Made by a program: the position numbers and the translations under genes
DNA from: Avena insularis
Taxonomy: Eukaryota; Streptophyta; Magnoliopsida; Poales; Poaceae
Direction of reading: 5' to 3'
Length of the DNA stretch: 64,000 nucleotides
Assembly: GCA_023614405.1 (NCBI GenBank)
Contig: CM042689.1
Span: 332,730,305-332,794,304 of the forward strand
Shown: positions 1 to 11,743 of the stretch, piece by piece
Position numbering within the stretch: position 1 is the stretch's first letter
Layout of the letters: each line of letters begins with the position of its first letter
Notes under the pieces: generated by a model
Seen by the model: only the letters and a program-made list of their open reading frames with translations
Told to the model about the DNA's origin: nothing
Databases searched by the model: none

Positions 1-581
1 CGGTGGCGAAGACGGGAAATGATGCGCTCCTTCTTATCGATCTGAGGGCGACGAGACTTGCGATCCTTCACTAGCATGGCGAGGTTCTGATCCTTCTTCT
101 TGGCGATGGCGTACTTGTGGTTGGCATAGGAACGGGCATTGTCCAACTCCTTCTAACAGTCGTACATCATGAAGCTGAGGTGTTCCAACTGACTCTTCAG
201 CTCGTGGTGGTATGGGGCCTCCAGTGGCTGTCCCATAACATCACGCCTTGGGTAGAACTCAAAACGGGTACCCTTGATTTGATTGATACTCTACCCACAC
301 AGACGGGCAAGAGCTTCCTGTATGGCCCTAGCAAGTCCATCGAGCCAGTTGTTCTCTCTTAAGGTGAACTGAATTCCCTCTGTAGTGGGAGGTTCAATCT
401 TTCCTCGGATACTTGCAACAACTAGCCACTACAAATCTTCTCCTTCCTGGTCATTGAGCTGAGCTCCGAAGAACTCGGGGTGTGGATGCTCCAGCATCTC
501 CGACAGCTGGTCCAAGTCACGCTCAAAGATGAGATCTCCTCCATTCCCCAACTGATAAAACTTGTTGTACTTCACATCCAT
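1..581 (-). pseudogene. Accessory ORF between 5' LTR and gag in element A (partial)
   Basis: This reading frame starts at a minus-strand ATG at 581 and runs off the left edge. It is collinear with the ORF at 26627-27361 of element B, so it is the same extra protein placed before gag. In-frame stops are TAG at 429-431, 291-293 and 153-155. B has a sense codon at two of these sites (CAA at the 291 equivalent, CAG at the 153 equivalent), while the TAG at 429-431 is shared. Conversely A has CAG at two sites where B has TAG. The frame between stops is conserved, so the ORF was once coding. The function is unknown; B's version ends in a charged, probably coiled-coil segment. Confidence 0.7.
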
Positions 582-795
582 CTATAAGAATATAGGATGA
601 GTAAGTTAGTAGAGTGATCAAGTGTGTCAAATTTTATGTAAGTTTGCAAGAGTTTTTGAGGAACATGAATTTTCATGAAAAAGTCTAAGTGATAAGAATA
701 AGAATAAGTTTTTGCAAATACTCACTTCTTTTGGTTTTGAAACTAAGTTTTTGATTAAAACGTTCATTCTAACTTGGGTCTCCTATGGTCAGGAT

Positions 796-811
796 GGCTC
801 TGATACCAACT
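796..811 (-). other. Primer binding site of element A
   Basis: The minus strand reads AGTTGGTATCAGAGCC directly after the LTR terminus. The core TGGTATCAGAGC is complementary to the 3' end of plant initiator methionine tRNA, the usual plant LTR-retrotransposon primer. It fixes the strand and the LTR boundary. Confidence 0.85.
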
Positions 812-1837
812 TGTCAACACCCGGATTTTTAATCATAGATGCCTGCTATGCCATACATAGAAATCCCAGGATTACCATTTTTGCGAGACATAACAGATTG
901 GATATCATAGTACATCATCCATTACAAACCATACATAAGGTCTTACACAAATAAGGATCTCATGATCCAGTTCTTAATACAATTCAAGCAGCAGAATAAC
1001 ATAATATTAACAATAGCGTAGGCGAAGCTCCATCTTCAGGGTCACAGGCAATGCTGACAATGGGAGATGATCCTAGTTGTCGTAAACTTCCTGCGGTCCG
1101 TCATCTGATACTCCTCTTCATAGTCTGGCCACGGGAATAGCCAGGGACAAAACCATGAGTACTCTTTAAGTACTCGCAAACTAATACTAACAAGTTAAGG
1201 GGGTTTTGTAGTAGGATTCTAAGCTCTAGGGTTGTTTTGCAAAAATCCATATATACCTCTACTAAGTTCAGAAGCAAAGAAAACTAGTTGAAAGTTTTAT
1301 AACACTTAAGTGGGAACTTAAATTTCATATCACAACTCTGTTGTGGTCAAAGTCAAAGTCACAAATCATTTCACAAGCTGTTTTGAAAACATCTGACGGG
1401 GGAACAATATGGCCACTCCAACTGTCCATAACCGCGGACGCGGCTATTCTAATAGTTTGACACTCTGCAGAGATTTTACACTTTCACCACAACATTCAAT
1501 ACATCCGTCATGAACAATCCTGAATTCACCATACTCAGTATGTGGATAATCAATCCTAACCTTTCAATTACACGCCCTAGTATAGGAACCTCTCATGTGA
1601 GTTTGGCCTCCCAACCATGACCAACTATCATCTTGGGTAATGCACAGGTGGACAATCTTCACAAGGTAGCCTCAGCTCAGACCTTGGTCGCAAGGGAACC
1701 CATACTAAGGTATATAAATTTCTAGTAAAGCCCTACCCAATTTTCGGGTATTATGGTTGTACGATAAAATTGGAATGGTATCGCATCCAGACAACCATTA
1801 GTTTTGTAAAGGGCTAAGGCTCATGCCTTATCATTTT

Positions 1838-1979
1838 GAGGTTTTTGCACCACGGATACATAAACTTGTCCAGGACGTGCAGTTTCATACAACAAGTATT
1901 AGGCTGTGTTACCGCGGTACAACAACTATACCAAATGGTGCACCGTTCATACAAGTCGCCTAGGAGCTGCCACGCGTCC
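1838..1979 (+). repeat. Left terminal inverted repeat of the MULE
   Basis: About 142 bp matching the reverse complement of 5717-5858 with only a handful of mismatches. The outer end is GAGGTTTTTGCACC, and the inner end fades after GCCACGCGTCC. Confidence 0.92.
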
Positions 1980-2019
1980 GTTCTGTCGCTGATAGCAGTT
2001 AGGGGCTTATTTGCACAAA

Positions 2020-2890
2020 CACCCCTGTGAGAAACACCTGCCTCGCTGCACCACTTGAGACCAGGACCGCGTCGTCGCCGCCGAAACTTCCCCTCTTCCC
2101 AACTCGCGCACGCTGGCGACGGAGAGATGGCGTCGGATGGATCCTTGGAGGGGCAAGCCCATGCCCCTGCCGCTCGATGTCAAACGTAGCGCGTGCGGGA
2201 TGCGGTGGCGGCGGAGGCAGTGATGCTCTACTGCGTGCTCGCGACGGAGGAGGAGAGGGCGGCAATGGCCGAGCCCAATGGCTGGCGGCCAGAGCTTGAC
2301 TCCAGCGTGAGCTTGGAGGACCACGTGCGCATCCTTCAGGCGCAGGTCTATGTCAGGTTCCCACCTCCACCACCGTCCCCCCCCCCCCCCCCACATGCAC
2401 TGTGAAGCTCGAATCTGATGGTGTCGGGAGCATCTGGAAGGAGGGTGATCCCTGGGGGAGGGTGACAGCCGAATACTACTGGAAGGATGGCTTGGGGATG
2501 ACGACGACACCAGGAGGATCTGCTACTGCTCTGCAGGTAGGTGTCTCTGCTCCCATGTCTCGATTCAGTTAAATTCGGTTAACTCTGAATTTGTGTAAAA
2601 TATTCAGAAGGGGAATTGCAATTAACTCTGAATTGGTTGCTCAATTGGGAGAGCAATGAAATATCAGAAGGGGAATTGCATGATGACAAGGTAATGCTGC
2701 TGATGAAGATTGGTGACCTAGAGCAAGAGGTAAACAAATTGAAGACTGAGAAGAAGGAGTTGGTGAAGAAACATTTGGTGGAGATGATATTGAGGGATAT
2801 GAAGGACATTAGGGTTGTGATTATAGTGTGTACCTGTGTTTTGGTGCATGCATGTGTAGCTATGATCAGTAGGGTTATGATTTGATGTTT
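2020..2890 (+). pseudogene. Second gene-like region of the MULE, unidentified
   Basis: A GC-rich stretch (about 2030-2530) with a run of C residues and a proline-rich frame is followed by a frame at 2616-2885. The residues around GDLEQEVNKLKTEKKELVKK in that frame look like a coiled coil. It points towards the transposase remnant, so the two would be convergent. Grass MULEs often carry a second ORF or a captured host fragment at one end. A GRF-zinc-finger-type companion protein is one possibility because such proteins end in similar coiled coils, but no zinc ligands are visible. No function is assigned. Confidence 0.35.
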
Positions 2891-3263
2891 GTGCTTTCTC
2901 TTATTTGCTACATGTATGGATGTTGCCTGAATATGAATAAAGAAATTATGTTGCTTCTATCAAATATTGTCTATGCCTTTCTTCTGTGTGCACTTGTAGT
3001 TGACAGCAATTTCAGCAATTTCAACATGGTAAAAACTGAGAATAAGAACATTATTAAAGCTAGGTTGTAATTTATGTTGTCCATTCAAAACAAAAAGAAG
3101 AACATGTTCAACATATTTTTCATTCAAATTTGAGTTGTCTGAAATACAAGATCAGGAATAAAACTGAGAAGAAGAACATGTTCAATAAAGCTATGTTTTA
3201 ATTTATGTCTGAGCAAAAATAATAATTTTTACAGCATAATTTACTAGCCAGATTACATAGCTA

Positions 3264-5021
3264 TCACTCATTTAGGTCAGGAGCATTTTGTGTTATCTGA
3301 ATTTCTTCTTCCCCTTCTGCATGCACTACTTCATTTAGATCAGGAATGACTGCTTGCCCATCACCAAACAAGAGGTGATGTGCTGATCCTGGCCCAGTGT
3401 TGTAGGTGTTATGCCTGTTCCTTACAGGTTGCTTGGGATCCAGTGTTGTAGGTGTTGAACCTTGTGCCTTTCTTTTTGCACTTGATCCCCTTCCTCTTGC
3501 TCTCTGTGATGAACTTGGTGCTGCATCTTCAATTGGCTTCTTCCCAATTCTTATTCCCCTGCCTCTCGTTGCTACTGGTCCCTTCCCTCTTGACATTCTA
3601 CCCCTACCCCTTGTCATGGCTGTGGTCACTCTAGCACCAGGGTCCTGTAGTGCTTCTCTTGCAGCTACCACAAAGGTGCTCTCATCAGGTAATGGTTCTT
3701 CTACCCTTGGCAGAGGGTGCAAAGTTGTAGCCTACAAAATAAAGAGAGACATTTATAAGAACATTTGAAAACTTGGAAAATATAAGAACATCTGGGCTAG
3801 GTGTTGAGAATTACCTCTTGTCCCATCTTGTAAACCATGCTTTGTCTCTGGAAACTTGGATCATTTCTAGGTTATGGATTAAGAGGCATTATGTGCTGCA
3901 ACATAGAAGGATCATCATAGTTGTCTGGGTCAACTAGCTCATCCACTGGCACATTGTTCTTCTTTATTTTAGGACAAACTATCCCAGTCCATTTCTCACA
4001 TTCCTTCTGTTTTCCAACATTCCTATGCATGATTTTGTAGAATATAGTCTCTAGCATAGATAACATTGGAAATTCTCTGGCTTCAAGAATGTAGCTGTTG
4101 AAAACTTCACAGTGGTTATTGAGCAACATATCACATTTGGGAAAATCACTAAAAAGGCTTTAATCCATGTGTTTGGCTGTAGTTCCTCAACCCAAGCATG
4201 TGCTTCTGGACTGTCCACTTTCAATTTATCCATGTTCCTCTGCCAAGTTGGAACATTAGTTGATCTAGCAATAGCCCATAGATCATTTTTTAGTGTCTCT
4301 CCTTTGTATTTTTTGTGAAAATTTTGATACAGATGCCTAACACAGAATCTGTGAAAAGGTCATCATCACCATCCTCTACATCATAATCACTGTCATAAAA
4401 TTCAGAATCAGTATCACTGTCCTCTCCATCATCTTCAGAACCAGAATCAGTGTGCTCACTCACAACCTCCTTCAATCTGCCTTTGCTTGAGAAAGGAATC
4501 TCCTCTGGCTGTTCTCCAATTTCAGGAATCTCCTCTGGTTGTTCTCCAATTTCAAGAATCTCCTCTGACTGTTCTCCTTGTATATCAGTTGCTACATCAT
4601 GGTTTCTGTCTTGTACTCTGTATCTACTTGGAATCTGTATAATGACTTCTTCTCTCAGGCCTTTCAAGAAACCAGTGTGATCGACCATTAGGTGCAAGAT
4701 CTTCTCTTCTTCAGCAGCTTTCATCATTGAAATAATGTCTACATCTGTCTCAATCAAACATAGGCCACCAAACAATGTTTTACCAGGTAAACACCAATAT
4801 ACACTTGTCTTGTGTGTGACATCATTCCCTCCTTGCCTTATAAATTCCTCAATCCATAGCTTTGAGAAAGTATCAGTGTTGCAGTTGTCCCAATGATCAA
4901 CAGTGCTGCTAACATAGTCCAGATTCTCCTTCAGTCCACAAAAAAACCCATTGTGCTCCAATACCACAGTGAATCTATATGGATCATCTGCACAACTCAA
5001 GCAACACACAAGGAAAAACAA
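3264..5021 (-). pseudogene. MULE transposase remnant with the catalytic core deleted
   Basis: The N-terminal part (about 4320-5021) is a PB1-like MULE N-terminus followed by an acidic Glu/Asp/Ser-rich stretch. The frame then jumps directly to the conserved block HRFCVRHLYQNF (near 4340). It continues through the NTWIKAFF and LLNNHCEVFN region (about 3870-4230), a gap, and a basic Gly/Arg-rich tail ending at 3264. Plant MULE transposases carry a DDE domain mainly upstream of the HRFC block; here that portion is missing, and the acidic segment is fused to it with a frame change near 4340. The tail has two PDLNE motifs resembling EAR repression motifs. A probable intron acceptor precedes the ATG-GAT codons near 4990. 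Three 15-bp repeats encoding Asp-Gly-Gly-Asp-Lys-like units lie upstream at 5529-5572. Confidence 0.8.
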
Positions 5022-5716
5022 TCACTTGCAACATTCAAACTCTGAACTAACTGTCAAAAAGTTCAGAAAAGCGCAATTCTTCAGTTAACTATATATTCGA
5101 AACAGGACAACTTGCAAATCGAAATAAAGGTGCTTCTTTTTCTAAAATTTCTACTCGAAAACCTAGTACTAACATACCTTGTGTAATTCAAACACTAATC
5201 TAACACTAAAACATCCCAAATCGACGGAATTCATAACCTTTGCGGCATTAAAACCACCTCGAAATAGGACACGGCCAAAAAAACTAATTTCAGGTAGATG
5301 AACTGCGTGCAAGCGATGCATAATAACCCTAGAACAATCGTAGCATCGTTTTAACACTTATTATCACCCGAAACCTACCCGACGGCCCTAACCACGCCGA
5401 CGGCATGAGATGAACGGAAACTGAAAGAAGTCGAGCTGCGCGGGGGGAAACTGTGACTCACCATAGAACGAAGGATCTTCCCAGTAGTCGCGTCGGTGCG
5501 GATCTTCAGCCATCGGAGAGAATTGTTGCCTCCGTCTTTGTCGCCTCCGTCTTTGTCGCCTCCGTCCTCGGCCACGAAGGAAAGAACCTGAACTGTCTCC
5601 GTAACTGGCACCGGGGGATTCTTCTGATATATCTGTGCTGCAAAAAGAACGGAGACCAAGTTGTGATTGTTATTTTGTAGAGGGCTTTTTCACAAAATCG
5701 AAAAACGGCGTCAACT

Positions 5717-5858
5717 GGACGCGTGGAAGATCCTAGGCGACTTGTATGAATGGTGCACCATTTGGTATAGTTGTTGTACCGCGGTAACACAGCCTGATAC
5801 TTGTTGTATGAAACTGCACGTCCTGAACAAGTTTATGTATCCGTGGTGCAAAAACCTC
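5717..5858 (-). repeat. Right terminal inverted repeat of the MULE
   Basis: Reverse-complement partner of 1838-1979, abutting the second TATCATTTT duplication at 5859-5867. High similarity between the two TIRs suggests a fairly recent insertion compared with the host LTR. Confidence 0.92.
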
Positions 5859-8811
5859 TATCATTTTCATCATCAAAATCATCTGGTGTTCAGAAACACA
5901 TGTCAAAACATTTCATTAGAATGACTCATCATTCTAAGGTTTTCATAACCATTTTCACCAAGTATTCCCATTTAAAGTTGATCAAGTTTTATGCTTAGCA
6001 CTAGCATCTATAAATGGGGGTAAAGACTAATAAGGGGTGGTAAACAAGTGAGGATTAGCTAAGTTCAATCTCATGCCTTAGGATGACATCAAGATTATCT
6101 AACTTAGGCCAAATTTTATGCTCTTTATGCTACCTTCAAATATCTTCTTAGAATCTATAAGTCACTAAGTAAACTCTAAGAGAAAGCTTTGATAAGGAAA
6201 ATAAAGTATTAAGCTTGCAAGTAAAACTAGGATTGGGTATCAAGTGGTGTAAGCTTGCTAAGTTAATAGCTTGCTAATTCATTTAGTAGTATTAGGCTTG
6301 CAAGTATTGGCTTGCTAAGATATTAGTATAAGCTTGCCTTGTGCAGAGCAGTGGTTGAAGTTCTCCTCGGCTTCTTCCTCATAGTATCCTCCTTCCTCCT
6401 CGTATCCTTGGTCGGTACTAGCGTCTATAGATAAATACGAGGTACACAATCACCAAACAATACTTAACTATTGCTAATCATCACACAAAGGTTCACACTA
6501 GGTGATCTAGCATCATCACTAACATTACAAGGATTAAAACACTTGTCCCATTTATTTTATTTTGAGAAAAGTAATTTCTACTCATTGAAAAACTACTTAA
6601 GATTTAATATTCTCCAACTCAAACATGGGATCATGTTGACACATGTCATCACCACATATTTCAGTACATGGGAATGTGATTTAAAGTGGTGTCACAATTT
6701 AATAAGGTTTAACCTTTTTATTTTATTTTATTAAATTGACTAGAAATGCCTATGTGGCATTCTTTTATTACTTGAATATTATTTTTGTAAGTAAACCTAT
6801 ATATTTTTATATTCTGAAAGATATAGTTAAATGTGATTTTTGAGAGTTGGAATCAACTCAAAAGCTCTTATGGTTGAATTTTGAAAAATGTTTGAATGCA
6901 GAAAAGCTTCTGCCTTGTTATTTTTACCATGGGTGATCTACAAATCTAAATGGTTTGAATCCAACAGGCTTAGATTAAGCTTTTCAGTACCTTCCTAACA
7001 AAATTGGTTTCATGCATTTTGGTTCAGTGAATCGAGCTAGGTTGATTTTTGAATCTAGGTACAGAACTGGGTTTGAAATTAAATGAATAAAACTAAATTT
7101 GAATTGTTGGGTCGCGCGGGACGTTTAACTGGGCCGGCCCACTACGCACAGCGCACGCGTGGGCTGGTTAAGTGATTGTCCCCACGCGTCAGTGAGACAG
7201 TGAGGGGCGAAGCGGTATGGGCAATGTGGACCATGGGATCTAATTCTAATCGAACGGCTCGAGTTCATCGTCCACGCCTGAACAGGACGCGACGAGCACG
7301 AACCCTAGCGTGGTCAGTGGGGGTCGTGGGAGGCTCACCGGGGCTCCGGCGATGGTCGGTGACGGGGGCGAATGACGAAGTCGACGACGGCGATCCTCCT
7401 GGTACCGGCAGCTTCTCCTGGGGCGGCTCCAATCGACAGCGCCTCTCCTCCTCTACAGCGGCGAACTCCGGTGAAATTTCGGCCACCTGGTGCTCGCCTT
7501 GCTCCGGGAGTGAGTGGGTGTGATCAGTGAGAGGTGGGGATTGAACTGGTGTGAAGAAAATGATAGGTACTGAAGGTTGCGGGTTGAGCTCGTCGTGGTC
7601 GACGACACAGAGGGCTAATGGCATGGGCGACGATAGGGGCAGTGTTGTGCTCCCTAGCGAAGCTTGGCGAGGCATGGGGCGGTGCTGATCGGTTGGAACA
7701 CGTCGACGCTCTAGGAAGGTCCGACGGTGATTTTAATGGCGCACATCATGCGTGGTCCGCGTGGCGGCGAACGGGCATGTATGCGGGGTTGCTAGGGCGG
7801 TGGTGATCGTGCACGCAAACAGCAAGGGCGGCGTGCAGTCTATGCGAGCGTGTCGAGCGGGGCGCTCTGGCGCGCTCTCGGCATGGCCACAGAGAAACTG
7901 GGCGAGTCCTTGGCGGGTGGTCTAGGGGCTGGCTGCGCTCGGGGCTGGGACAGGGAGTGGCGGTGGACGGTGCTGCGTCTATGAGACAAGGTTGGCGAGG
8001 CTAGAGAGGCGTGTTGCTTTCTGTCCACATTGGGGGTGGCAAAGAGGCTCGGCATGGTCACCATTAATGGCTATGCCAAGATCACATTGGTGCTAAGGCT
8101 TGTTAATTTGGCTAGTTCATCTACTAAGAGTATAGAGTGACATAGAGAGGGAACAAGGTTGGCCAAAATTACTGCACACTATAGTGTTTTGTGTTTCTTT
8201 GTTTGATGTTTACAAGGTATTTCATGAAATGGCCGAAAGAAATTCAAATTTGAATTTTGTATTCAAACTTGGTAGGTTTGCTAGGCACATACTAGGGAGT
8301 CTCTGGTTAGTTGGATTGGTCAAGGGGCACTGGTTTGGTTGGGTTTTGAAAATGTCTGATCTTCACATATGATAAAGATTAAATTTTTACTTGTGATTTG
8401 AATGAGGTTTCCAATTGTTTCTGCAAGTTTGAAAGGTGGGATTTGATTCACTTTTACTTGGTCTAGCAAGGGGTGAAAATAATTGGAAAAGTTTCTGTTT
8501 GAAATCTTGGACAAGAAACACTCAAAGTGACCTAGTGAGCAAGATTGGCAAAAATGACCATTTGCTTTATTTGATTTATTTTTGATTTTCTCTTGATTTG
8601 TTTCTGCATGGAATTGTTTTATATGATGTTATATTCATCTTTAAACCATTTCTTGCTATTTAGGTAAATCACAGAAGTTCATTCATGCATTTATCAAATC
8701 ATCACATACACACATGCATTCATGTGATTTTAATTAATCAAAGTTTTTGTGAACCCTAATTTTAGTGATTAGAGTTTGATGATTATTGTTTTATATTTTT
8801 GGGATGTTACA

Positions 8812-9997
8812 TATATGCTTGCACTTATATGTTGGAATTAGCAGAACCGTGTTGTCACGGGGAACACTTTCAACATTGCACTTGTACTTTGTACACAGTT
8901 GATATCATGCTTTTTTGTCTATGGATGCCGCCGGTATGAAATAAAGAGGGAGCTTGTAAGTCCATGGAGTTATGTATGTGTGTTAGAGAAATTCCTGGGC
9001 CGCTAGCTTAAGCCATGCCTAATCATGGTGGAAAATTGCAGCATCACCATAATGACATCTATGAAGCTTTCTTCTTATAAAAAAAGAGACATACTGAAAA
9101 GAGGAAAGAGAGAAAAAAGCATCATATTCCCATGGTAAATAAGAAGATTGCTGAGATGCTCATTGTCTGCTTGCCTTGTCATTTTGATTATGGGATAGCT
9201 CCTATATCATGTGCAAGGGGTACCCTGTTGGCGGTTCTCTATGATACACATGTACTTACTATGACAAGAACTTACAGGTGACTAAAGTTGAGTAGCATGA
9301 GGTGTGGCCCTCGTATTCAAGGGACATGAGATTGCCAACTTATACTTGGTCAAGCATATACTCCATCTTTGTTCACTTTAACCTTAATCACTTCAAGATG
9401 CTTATGATAGGGGCAATGAGAGCCGAAAGCTAACAAGTACCATAATTTTGGGAATCTCTTTTTGAGACTTGAAATCCCTACTTCCCTTAATGAATGGCCT
9501 TTCTTCCACCATTATATTGAGTCTCCACATTCTATACTTAGGCACCAGTTAAGAGAGCATAGTTGCCATTCTTAAGTTCTATGTGCATTGTCCCAAAACT
9601 TATAGATTGATGCATATTGTTGATATTACTTGCTCTTTTGCTATTTGTATCTAGTCACTCTTATGAACTTTGAAGGTGTCCTGTGCATCTATTTGCTACT
9701 CCATGAGGGACAAGCTGAATGCCACTATGCCATGTTTTCTGTATGTGAAACAAACAGACGTTTTTCAATGCATGTTATTCATGATCTTTGTTTGTAGCCT
9801 TTCATGTTGCATGCATAGTTAATTTGTCTTATTGTTAGAACTACATCTTTCATGCTCATGTTTAGAGTTCTTTGATCCCAGCTTTCAATGCTTGCAAATG
9901 GTTTGATCTTGATTTTGATGGTGCATGTCACCTCAAAAATTATTCTTTTTATCACTTACCTACTCGAGGACGAGCATGAGTTAAGCTTGGGGATGCT
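8812..9997 (+). other. 3' internal remnant of gypsy element H
   Basis: There is no credible protein here. The segment ends with CTCGAGGACGAGCATGAG and a purine-rich TTAAGCTTGGGGATGC immediately before an LTR start. That arrangement is typical of the polypurine tract of grass gypsy elements, so this is read as the degenerate 3' noncoding end of a plus-strand element. Element A's LTR abuts it at 8811, which suggests A inserted into H. Confidence 0.6.
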
Positions 9998-11337
9998 TGA
10001 TATGTCGGAAACGTATCTAATTTTTTTGATGTTCCATGCTTGTTTAGTATCTACTTTGCATTGCTTTGTCTACACTTTGAGGTGTTTTTATATGTTTTCT
10101 GGTACTAACCTATTAACAAGATGCCACAGTTGTAGTTGCCTGTTTTCTTTTGTTTTTGGTTCCAGAAAGGCACAAATTCAATATTCTCGGAATTGGACGG
10201 GACAAAAGCCAAAGTCAATATTTTACCGTGGGAAACACGGAGCCAGAATACGAGACGGATGGGAAGCACCAGGGGCCACACCCCCTGGCGGCGCGGGCTA
10301 ACCCTAGCCGCGACTGGGGAGGGTGTGACCACCCTGGCCGCCCCTGCCTCGCCTCTTCACCTATAAAGACCCCCCCGATGCACAAACCCTAGGTACCCGA
10401 TCAATATTCCACGAAACCGTCTATAGATGCCGCCACCGTCGTCCCTAGATCGGGGGATCTGAAGCTCTTCCCGGCACCCTGCCATAGGGTAGATCATCCC
10501 GGAGGCCTTCTTCTTCATCATGCCAGCCTCCGGTATGAAGCGTGAGTAGTTCCACCTTAGACTACAGGTCCATGTAGTAGCTAGATGGTTGTATCTCATC
10601 CTTTGTGCTACCATGTTTAGATCTTGTGAGCTCCGTTCATGATCAAGATCATCTATTTGTAATCATGCATGTTGTGTTTGCGGGGTTCCGATGGATATTG
10701 AGATTACTATGTCGGATTGATTAATGGTTTTGTCTTATTGATTCTATCATGTTTGTGTTGTTTGTGATCTTGCATGCTCTCTGTTTCTAGTAGCTATCTT
10801 GGCCAAGTAGATTCTAGTGAAACCAAGAGGGGGTATTTATGCTAGATAGTGGGTTCATGCCTCTATTTAATCTAAGGGAAGTGACAGAAATCTCTAAGGT
10901 TGTAGATGTGTTGTTTCCACTAGGGAGAAAACAACGGTCTCTTGTTCATGGAACAAGTGGATTGTTTACCTTACACACTTTGCATAAAGCAGTTATCTGT
11001 TCCTTGCAACTTAATACTGGAGGGGGGTCAGATGATAACCTAAAGGTGGATTTCTAGTCAGAGATGCAGTTGGATGGTGGTCTATGTATCTTGTTGTATT
11101 GCCCAATCAAATCTCATAGGATCATGAATGTCTAGTATTGCATTGTTATGCCTTGCTCAGTCTTGTCAATTGCCCCGCTGTAATTTGTTTACCCAGCATG
11201 CCATGTTTGTTTATCATAAGGAGAACACCTCTAGTGAACTATGGACTCCGGTCCAATCTTTACCATTGATACATCTTCCGCTGTTACTGTTTACTTGTTG
11301 CAAACCACTATTACCTTCCACACCATATAGTTAATCC
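9998..11337 (+). repeat. Truncated LTR of gypsy element H
   Basis: It begins TGATATGTCGGAAACGTATC right after a polypurine tract, a start common among grass gypsy LTRs. It has a probable TATA box (CTATAAAG at 10361-10368) followed by a GC-rich transcribed-leader-like section and a T-rich tail. The right end is not intact: around 11340-11380 the sequence passes into the gag of element C on the other strand. The right boundary is approximate. Confidence 0.65.
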
Positions 11338-11377
11338 TTTCTTGATACATACTTTACTGTAACTATGGACCCCGGAT

Positions 11378-11513
11378 TGTTGTTGTTCTGATTCTGGTTC
11401 TGAATAAAGGTGGTCATCATCTGCATCAGTTGAGTTTGTGCTGTCATCAACTGTTGCATCTCGGGAGTGACATTGTTGTTGTTTGGGTTGGGGTTGGCAC
11501 GTCGAGGAGGCAT
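11378..11513 (-). pseudogene. gag start of element C (truncated)
   Basis: It begins MPPRRANPNPNNNN at 11513 and continues with a Gln/Asn-rich segment with Met-Gln-Gln-Leu repeats. This matches the N-terminal style of grass gypsy Gag proteins (compare MPRGGRGSSLDP at 26318 in element B). It is lost beyond about 11378, where sequence resembling LTR H begins. Confidence 0.6.
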
Positions 11514-11743
11514 CTGTGGTTTTCATAAGGATAATAATGAGATACCCATAGATGCTTATTATGCACAAACCATCACATAGTCAACCACAACAATCAAGCA
11601 TCAAAATAACATAGAGTTTGAACGACAAAAACAACAAGTTTGAAAATGCAAACACACCATAGCAAGCCATCCACATGTTGGATGGTCATTGCGACTCAAA
11701 TAATCAAAAGCACGGTAGATGAAAGTAAATCGAGTAGTCTACC

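Larger units (their letters stand above)
1838..5858. mobile_element. Mutator-like element (MULE), 4.0 kb, inserted in LTR of element A
   Basis: Long terminal inverted repeats of about 142 bp start GAGGTTTTTGCACCACGG at both ends. They are flanked by a perfect 9-bp duplication, TATCATTTT, at 1829-1837 and 5859-5867. Nine-bp duplications with long TIRs are diagnostic of Mutator-like elements. The empty site is visible in the other LTR copies near 18820 and 28790. Inside lie a broken minus-strand transposase (3264-5021) and a GC-rich plus-strand region (about 2020-2890). Because the catalytic core is missing, this copy is non-autonomous. It is younger than element A, since it disrupts A's LTR. 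Confidence 0.93.
1..8811 (-). mobile_element. Ty3/gypsy element A (Tekay-like), partial: 5' LTR plus start of internal region
   Basis: This is the 5' end of a minus-strand LTR retrotransposon; the rest lies left of the window. The 5' LTR (812-8811) is followed on the minus strand by a tRNA-iMet-type primer binding site (796-811). The start of the accessory ORF (1-581) comes next. The LTR and leader align with those of complete element B (17801-31750), so both belong to one family. A 4-kb MULE sits inside the LTR; without it the LTR is about 3.97 kb, matching B. The Tekay-like assignment is inferred from B's chromodomain. The bases right of 8811 (TATAT) should be one copy of the target duplication; the other is outside the window. 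Confidence 0.85.
812..8811 (-). repeat. 5' LTR of element A, split by a MULE
   Basis: The minus-strand termini are TGTAACATCCC (at 8811) and GTGTTGACA (at 812), giving TG...CA ends. The same termini bound both LTRs of element B, and the body aligns along its length with 17801-21740 and 27591-31750. The only large difference is the MULE at 1838-5858 with its target duplication. Many scattered substitutions against the other LTRs suggest an old insertion. Nothing in the LTR is convincingly protein-coding; the many small open frames are unsupported. Confidence 0.88.
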
